In this document: positions 5,667 through 9,142 of the stretch, in pieces | How the letters are laid out: each line of letters begins with the position of its first letter | How positions within the stretch are numbered: position 1 is the first letter of the stretch | Assembly: GCA_934454435.1 (NCBI GenBank) | Contig: CAKSGA010000093.1 | Span: 1 to 9,142, forward strand | DNA: 9,142 nt | Direction: 5' to 3' | Origin: an uncultured Oscillospiraceae bacterium | Lineage (GTDB): Bacteria > Bacillota > Clostridia > Oscillospirales > Ruminococcaceae | Made by a program: the position numbers and the translations under genes | Notes under the pieces: model-generated | The model's input: the letters and a program-made list of their open reading frames with translations, nothing else | Told to the model about the DNA's origin: nothing | The model's database searches: none

Positions 5667-6107
5667 TCAGTTATCACAGCAGTGGGGATCGTCCGGGATA
5701 CCATCGCCGTCAAGGTCCACCATGTGTGCGGAAGCGCCCATCATGTCACGGCCCCTTACGCTGTACTTGTCACGCTGCAGCTGCACAGCTTCGTCCAGCA
5801 GCCTTTTTACCTCCCTGGGACGCTTGATGCATTCCAGCTTCTTTGCAGGGGTGTCACTGTCCTTTGAGAGCAGCGTGATTGTCCCGCAGCCCACAATTCT
5901 CTGTCCCAGGGGGAGGGTCATGGACTTGTCGTAGACACGATAAAGCTCTATCTCGTCCTCTTTGAGGTTGAGCAGCCCGACCCTTGTTATGAGCTTGGTT
6001 TCAGTTAAAATGTAGCGGGTGAAAGAGATAGGCATGCCACAGATGCATTTCTTTCCTGTCCAGAGTATATCTCCGTAGTCCCGGGTTAGTTTTTTCGTAT
6101 TTGCCAT
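5667..6107 (-). CDS. Bacterial PH-domain protein with C-terminal calcium-loop-like motif
   Basis: A 146-residue protein without signal peptide or membrane helix. Residues about 14-112 fit a bacterial pleckstrin-homology (bPH_2/YdbS-like) domain: WTGKKCICG, then YILTETKLITRVGLLNLKED, IELYRVYDKSM, RIVGCGTITLLSKD, and a final basic helix. The C-terminal tail contains D131-x-D133-x-D135-G-x-x-D139-D140, the spacing of an EF-hand/dockerin-type calcium loop, followed by PHCCDN. Such loops are normally found in exported proteins, so its presence here is odd. The start ATG is preceded by AAGGAT, and lies six bases after the stop of the upstream zinc-ribbon gene, so the two form an operon. PH-domain proteins of this kind often bind membranes or partners, but no specific role can be given. 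The family is likely; function is unknown. Confidence 0.75.
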   Translation of the reverse strand: MANTKKLTRDYGDILWTGKKCICGMPISFTRYILTETKLITRVGLLNLKEDEIELYRVYDKSMTLPLGQRIVGCGTITLLSKDSDTPAKKLECIKRPREVKRLLDEAVQLQRDKYSVRGRDMMGASAHMVDLDGDGIPDDPHCCDN

Positions 6108-6113
6108 GGTATT

Positions 6114-7283
6114 TTATCCTTTCTGGTCTGAAAGAGTATCCAGCTTTTTCCGGATACGTCTGTATTCTGCAGTGAGCGGGCTTGCGCCTTTCTGGTCAAG
6201 GTAGATGTCAAGATACAGCCGGTTGAAGAACGCACTTCCGCTGAAGAACCTCTCCATACGCTTCATCTGCTGGTAGGAGTATACGCCCGTAAGGAACCGC
6301 AGCTTCTCCCGTTCGGTGGAGGCTGTTTCCAGCCCCTCCATCAGCAGGAAGTCAGCTCCGGCATGCAGCGCAGCCCTGCGGTCGTCAAGAGTGTAGTCCC
6401 CGGAGAACATTCCGTCCAGAAAGTCCAGCACATCATTGATACGCAGCTCATCATGGCTGCGTAGCCACACAGAGCGGTCGTAGACGTACACCGCACGCAC
6501 AAGTGCCTGCTTCTGCCGGACATCCGGGTGGTAGCTCATTATCAGGAGCATTTTCGGTGCGAGCTCCTTGTCGGGCTCCCTGGGGTAGCTGCCGACGGCG
6601 AACCGGGTAGTTTCGTGATCCAGCCGGGCGGCGTCCGTGAATGGAGCGTTGTCGATGTTCACACAGTGCGCAAGTATCACCGCCGCACGTTCCCGCAGCG
6701 CCGGGAAACCCTCCGTGACCGTCTTGAAGAAGCCGAAAGTCAGCGCCGGGGAAACGAACCGCCCGCCCCGGGAAAGGAACTTCTGAAGAATATCGAAAGC
6801 GTATTCCAGCGCTTTCTGAGCGATGTTCCAGTCGTTCTGGCTGCGTATCAGCGACTTGCAGTCCAGCAGGAGCTGCTGCCAGTTCTCCACGTCCGTCAGG
6901 CGTAGTATGCCGGCGGTCATCTTGCCGCAGCAGGCTTCAAAGTCCCTGGGACGCCATTCCAGGGCGGCGGAGAAGCGGGCGTAGGCGTTCGTGAAGTCCC
7001 AGTTCCCGAGGTACACCTGAGCCTTTGCGCATTCCTGGCGGCATTCCTCCACGCCGTAGGAGTCCTCCAGGTTGTCGTCCTCGTCTATCAGCTCGCTGAG
7101 GTCAGCTTCCAGCTGGAATTCGTCCGGAAGCGTGCTTTTCAGCCCTTCCAGCAGGAACTCCCTGGACTCCTTGTAGGCTATGTGAGTACCGCAGTACAGG
7201 CAGAAACCGGTGGCAAAGTCAGGGTCCAGCATTATCATTCGTTCACATTTGGGACACATGCAGTATTCCAGCAAATCTACCAC
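6114..7283 (-). CDS. Zinc-ribbon protein with TPR-like helical body, unknown function
   Basis: A cytoplasmic protein of about 381-389 residues that I do not recognise as a named family. It starts with a CPKC...CLYC pair of CxxC motifs 15 residues apart, a classic zinc ribbon. An acidic linker (ELIDEDDNLED) follows, then a helical body. Its first part (AKAQVYLGNWDFTNAYARFS and the following ALEWRPRDFEACCG) reads like a tetratricopeptide repeat, and the rest looks all-helical. The longest frame opens at 7448, but the promoter at 7309-7337 starts transcription near 7302, so that start is excluded. Candidate starts are GTG 7283, TTG 7274 (GGGTGG five bases before) and ATG 7259 (weak GGA); I give the longest one the promoter allows. 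It is first in an operon with the PH-domain gene. The zinc ribbon plus TPR layout suggests a scaffold or stress-linked protein, but that is inference. Confidence 0.75.
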   Translation of the reverse strand: MVDLLEYCMCPKCERMIMLDPDFATGFCLYCGTHIAYKESREFLLEGLKSTLPDEFQLEADLSELIDEDDNLEDSYGVEECRQECAKAQVYLGNWDFTNAYARFSAALEWRPRDFEACCGKMTAGILRLTDVENWQQLLLDCKSLIRSQNDWNIAQKALEYAFDILQKFLSRGGRFVSPALTFGFFKTVTEGFPALRERAAVILAHCVNIDNAPFTDAARLDHETTRFAVGSYPREPDKELAPKMLLIMSYHPDVRQKQALVRAVYVYDRSVWLRSHDELRINDVLDFLDGMFSGDYTLDDRRAALHAGADFLLMEGLETASTEREKLRFLTGVYSYQQMKRMERFFSGSAFFNRLYLDIYLDQKGASPLTAEYRRIRKKLDTLSDQKG

Positions 7284-7300
7284 CCGCTTTCTGAGGTTGT

Positions 7301-7315
7301 TTATAATTATTATAA
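7301..7315. promoter_or_regulatory. PerR/Fur-superfamily operator in the divergent region
   Basis: TTATAATTATTATAA is a perfect 7-1-7 inverted repeat and matches the Bacillus subtilis PerR-box consensus TTATAATNATTATAA at every defined base. It differs from the Fur box (TGATAATNATTATCA) and the Zur box (TCGTAATNATTACGA) in the outer bases only. It covers the -10 of the minus-strand promoter (7309-7314) completely, so binding should block transcription of the zinc-ribbon/PH-domain operon. AT-richness raises the chance of a coincidental match, but position at a -10 and next to a Fur-family gene argues for function. Confidence 0.65.
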
Positions 7316-7337
7316 CACAATATATCAGGAATTGCAA
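7309..7337 (-). promoter_or_regulatory. Sigma-A-type promoter of the zinc-ribbon/PH-domain operon
   Basis: On the minus strand, -35 TTGCAA (7332-7337), a 17-bp spacer and a perfect -10 TATAAT (7309-7314). Transcription should begin near 7302, leaving a leader of about 20-43 bases depending on the start codon used. Confidence 0.75.
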
Positions 7338-7356
7338 CAAAATTTCCCCGCAGCCC

Positions 7357-7385
7357 TTGACAATATATATGAGATATGCTATAAT
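7357..7385 (+). promoter_or_regulatory. Consensus sigma-A promoter of the zur-znu operon
   Basis: A perfect -35 TTGACA (7357-7362), a 17-bp spacer and a perfect -10 TATAAT (7380-7385). This is as strong as sigma-A promoters get, so the operon must be held down by a repressor when not needed. The TATCA-ATC-TGATA dyad starts on the last base of the -10. Confidence 0.9.
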
Positions 7386-7397
7386 ATCAATCTGATA
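7385..7397. promoter_or_regulatory. Small dyad at the transcription start of the zur-znu operon
   Basis: TATCA-ATC-TGATA, a perfect 5-3-5 inverted repeat, overlaps the -10 and the predicted start point near 7392. It has the right place for a repressor site controlling the operon, possibly autoregulation by the Fur-family product, but it does not have the 7-1-7 geometry of known Zur boxes. Confidence 0.35.
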
Positions 7398-7434
7398 GTG
7401 AAAATCAAAATCAATTTCGCAGGAGATGAGCGAT

Positions 7435-7863
7435 TTGGATCGTAACAATTACAATACAAAGCAAAGAGATGAGATAGTAGAGTTCTTCAGCCGGCACAAG
7501 GGGAGCTGTTTCACCGCAAAGGAGATAATCACCAGCGGCGAAGTGAGCGTGGGCGAGGCGACGGTCTACCGCACACTGACCAAACTTGCGAACCAGGGAG
7601 TGCTCAAGCGTTTCACCGGTGCCGGTGCCGGTGCATGTTACCAGCTGATGGACGAGCAGAAGTGCTGCTCCCATTTCCACCTGAAATGCGACCGCTGCCA
7701 GAAGCTGATACACATGGACTGCGAATTCATGAAAGAAATGCAGGAGCATATAGAGAAAGAGCACAGCTTCTCAGTGGACGTGGGCAGGACTGTGATTTAC
7801 GGTCTGTGCGACCGCTGTCAGAGGGAGCTCGACCAGGCAGAACAGGAAAAGGAGAAGAAATGA
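7435..7863 (+). CDS. zur: Fur-family metal-dependent repressor, probably Zur
   Basis: A 142-residue Fur-superfamily repressor (145 if read from ATG 7426). The N-terminal winged helix has the recognition region SVGEATVYRTLTKLANQGVL (from TTG numbering, about 38-57). The C-terminal domain has HFHLKC (80-85), the metal-sensing histidines H80 and H82, and two CDRC motifs (85-88 and 125-128) forming the structural zinc site. I call it Zur mainly because zinc-type uptake genes follow and overlap it; PerR or Fur cannot be excluded from sequence, and the nearby operator is PerR-like. Start choice: AGGAG (7421-7425) directly touches ATG 7426, leaving no spacing, whereas TTG 7435 sits nine bases after it, so TTG is preferred. 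A triple CCGGTG repeat (7616-7633) encodes GAGAGA in the hinge between domains. The stop overlaps the next start as ATGA. Confidence 0.82.
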   Translation: MDRNNYNTKQRDEIVEFFSRHKGSCFTAKEIITSGEVSVGEATVYRTLTKLANQGVLKRFTGAGAGACYQLMDEQKCCSHFHLKCDRCQKLIHMDCEFMKEMQEHIEKEHSFSVDVGRTVIYGLCDRCQRELDQAEQEKEKK

Positions 7864-8810
7864 GAATTAAAATGATAGTTGCCGCAGTCACCGCCATAGT
7901 TATGGGAGCGACCCTATGCGGCTGCTCGGGAGGTCAGCAGCATGCCGCAGGAAGCAAGCCGCTGGTAATTACGACCATCTTCCCGGCTTACGACTTCGCA
8001 CGGCAGGTGTTCGGCGATACGGCTGAAGTTAAAATGCTTCTGAAGCCGGGTCAGGAGAGCCACAGCTACGACCCCTCCGCAAAGGACATCGTGGATATCA
8101 ATAGCTGCGACCTTTTCGTGTATAACGGCGGAGAGTCCGACCAGTGGGTGGAAACGATACTCCAGGCTGCGCCGGATATCAGCACGTTCCGCATGACTGA
8201 CGCAGTTTCGCTGCTGGACGAGGAGCTTTCCGAAGGCATGCAGGCTGAAGAGCACGACCACGGGGAAGAAGAGGACGAGGAGTATGACGAGCATGTCTGG
8301 ACCTCCCCGGACAATGCGGCTGCGATAGTCCGTGCACTGGGGGCAAGGGCAGGGGAGCTGTTCCCGGAAAACGCCGGAGAGATCTCCGCAAACACGGAAG
8401 CCTACGCTTCGCAGATAGACGATATCGACACGGAAATGAGCAGCCTGCTGAGCGGCGAGGAGCGGTATTTCATATTCGGCGACAGGTTCCCGCTGCTGTA
8501 CTTTTTCAGGCATTACGGGCTGAATTATTATGCAGCATTCCCGGGCTGCGGCAGCGAAACCGAGCCCTCAGCCCAGACCGTGACGTTCCTGCTTGACAAG
8601 CTGGAGCAGCCGGACGCCGTAAAAGCGGTGTTCTGCATAGAGCTTTCGGGCAGGAAGCTGGCGGACGTGCTGGCAGAGGACGCCGGGCTGGAGGTCGTGG
8701 AGTTCCACAGCTGTCATAATATCACGTCGGACGACCTGAGCGCCGGCGAAACATATGTGACGCTCATGCGGCGCAATATGGAGTCTTTGAAGAGGGTTCT
8801 GGTGAATTGA
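7860..8810 (+). CDS. znuA: Zinc/manganese ABC transporter substrate-binding lipoprotein, ZnuA-like
   Basis: A 316-residue cluster A-I metal-binding lipoprotein of the high-affinity uptake system, anchored on the outer face of the membrane. It has a lipoprotein signal: basic start, hydrophobic stretch and lipobox L19-C-G-C22, so Cys22 would be lipidated. Metal ligands typical of ZnuA/TroA are visible: H68 in SHSYDPSAKD, H145 in EHVWTSP, and an acidic His-containing loop EEHDHGEEEDEEYDEH (130-145) characteristic of zinc rather than manganese binders. Where many members have a third His, this protein has FGDRFPLLY with D208, and carries a later HSCHN (283-287). The start ATG at 7860 overlaps the repressor stop, with GGAG five bases upstream (7851-7854). 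The frame is open from 7635, but that part is a shadow of the repressor gene. Zinc as substrate is likely, not proven. Confidence 0.9.
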   Translation: MRIKMIVAAVTAIVMGATLCGCSGGQQHAAGSKPLVITTIFPAYDFARQVFGDTAEVKMLLKPGQESHSYDPSAKDIVDINSCDLFVYNGGESDQWVETILQAAPDISTFRMTDAVSLLDEELSEGMQAEEHDHGEEEDEEYDEHVWTSPDNAAAIVRALGARAGELFPENAGEISANTEAYASQIDDIDTEMSSLLSGEERYFIFGDRFPLLYFFRHYGLNYYAAFPGCGSETEPSAQTVTFLLDKLEQPDAVKAVFCIELSGRKLADVLAEDAGLEVVEFHSCHNITSDDLSAGETYVTLMRRNMESLKRVLVN

Positions 8811-8811
8811 T

Positions 8812-9142
8812 ATGGAGCAGGAAGAACTTATTAAAGTTGACAGCCTGGTGCTGTCATATGAGAACATGACGGTCATAAAGGATCTGAGCTTTGCGGTGAA
8901 AAGCGGGGATTATCTCTGCATAGTCGGCGAGAACGGCTCGGGCAAGAGCACGCTGGTGAAGTCGCTGCTGTCACTGAAAAAGCCGGTGGGCGGAACGATA
9001 ACGTTCGGCGGAGGGCTCCGCAGGAGCGAGATAGGCTACCTGCCTCAGCAGACCGGTGCGCAGCAGGATTTCCCGGCAAGCGTCCGGGAGGTGGTGCTGT
9101 CCGGCTGCCTGAACCACATGGGGTTCAGGCCGTTCTATACGG
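8812..9142 (+). CDS. znuC: Metal ABC transporter ATP-binding protein, ZnuC-like, 5' part
   Basis: The first 110 residues of an ABC ATPase, cut by the window end. Walker A is GENGSGKST (39-47) and the Q-loop region is IGYLPQQT (74-81); the signature LSGGQ, Walker B and switch His lie beyond the window. The start is one base after the lipoprotein stop, with no separate strong ribosome site, so translation is probably coupled. It should energise the uptake of the metal caught by the lipoprotein, with a membrane permease (ZnuB type) expected next. As an ABC ATPase it is certain; the zinc role rests on the neighbours. Confidence 0.9.
   Translation, partial: MEQEELIKVDSLVLSYENMTVIKDLSFAVKSGDYLCIVGENGSGKSTLVKSLLSLKKPVGGTITFGGGLRRSEIGYLPQQTGAQQDFPASVREVVLSGCLNHMGFRPFYT

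Noticed and set aside
7284..7448. Longer N-terminus for the zinc-ribbon protein, starting at 7448
   Set aside because: It would be encoded upstream of the predicted transcription start and across two promoters. Its Ile/Tyr-rich sequence reflects AT-rich promoter DNA, not a real membrane helix.
7411..7764. Minus-strand open frame opposite the repressor gene
   Set aside because: It is a shadow of the repressor coding frame and crosses the plus-strand ribosome site; no domain is recognisable.
7635..7859. Extended N-terminus of the zinc-binding lipoprotein
   Set aside because: This part overlaps the repressor gene in another frame; the ribosome site, signal sequence and lipobox all support the start at 7860.

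Overview
The window looks like chromosomal DNA of a low-to-mid GC Gram-positive gut anaerobe, most likely Ruminococcus or a near relative (Oscillospiraceae). The reasons are the ClpX sequence type, strong AGGAG-like ribosome sites, sigma-A-type promoters with 17-bp spacers, a lipoprotein-type zinc-binding protein, and an orphan PilT. The genus is an inference; no marker gene settles it.

Layout, left to right. (1) Plus strand, 1-2550: the 3' part of clpX, a good intrinsic terminator, then a short run with a single-domain O6-alkylguanine-DNA alkyltransferase-like protein, a 44-residue single-membrane-segment protein (not previously listed as an ORF because of its size), and a complete PilT-type ATPase. 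(2) 2551-3111: 561 bases without a credible gene but full of structure. It has two tandem 67-bp units that each fold as hairpins within a hairpin, a second array of perfect short hairpins, and end motifs in inverted orientation (about CAGRCTGTYGAWAAAC) that suggest a non-autonomous mobile or REP-like element. (3) Minus strand, 3112-7283: an AraC-family regulator, a GT4 glycosyltransferase with its own consensus promoter and terminator, and a two-gene unit made of a zinc-ribbon/TPR-like protein of unknown function followed by a bacterial PH-domain protein ending in a calcium-loop-like motif. (4) Plus strand, 7435-9142: a Fur-family regulator, a zinc-type substrate-binding lipoprotein and the start of an ABC ATPase, in a tightly coupled operon (ATGA overlap, then 1-nt gap). 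This is a typical zur-znuA-znuC arrangement.

The most informative spot is the divergent region 7284-7434. The plus side has a textbook TTGACA-17-TATAAT promoter for the zur-znuAC operon. The minus side has TTGCAA-17-TATAAT for the zinc-ribbon/PH-domain unit, and its -10 lies inside TTATAATTATTATAA, an exact match to the Bacillus PerR-box consensus (7-1-7 Fur-superfamily architecture). The uncharacterised zinc-ribbon/PH pair may therefore be a metal- or peroxide-controlled unit, regulated by the adjacent Fur-family protein or by a PerR elsewhere. That link is inference from site and position only.

Minus-strand start sites are shorter than the longest open frames: the terminator at 4026-4078 and the promoters at 5570-5598 and 7309-7337, together with ribosome sites, place the starts at 3990, 5487 and about 7283-7259.
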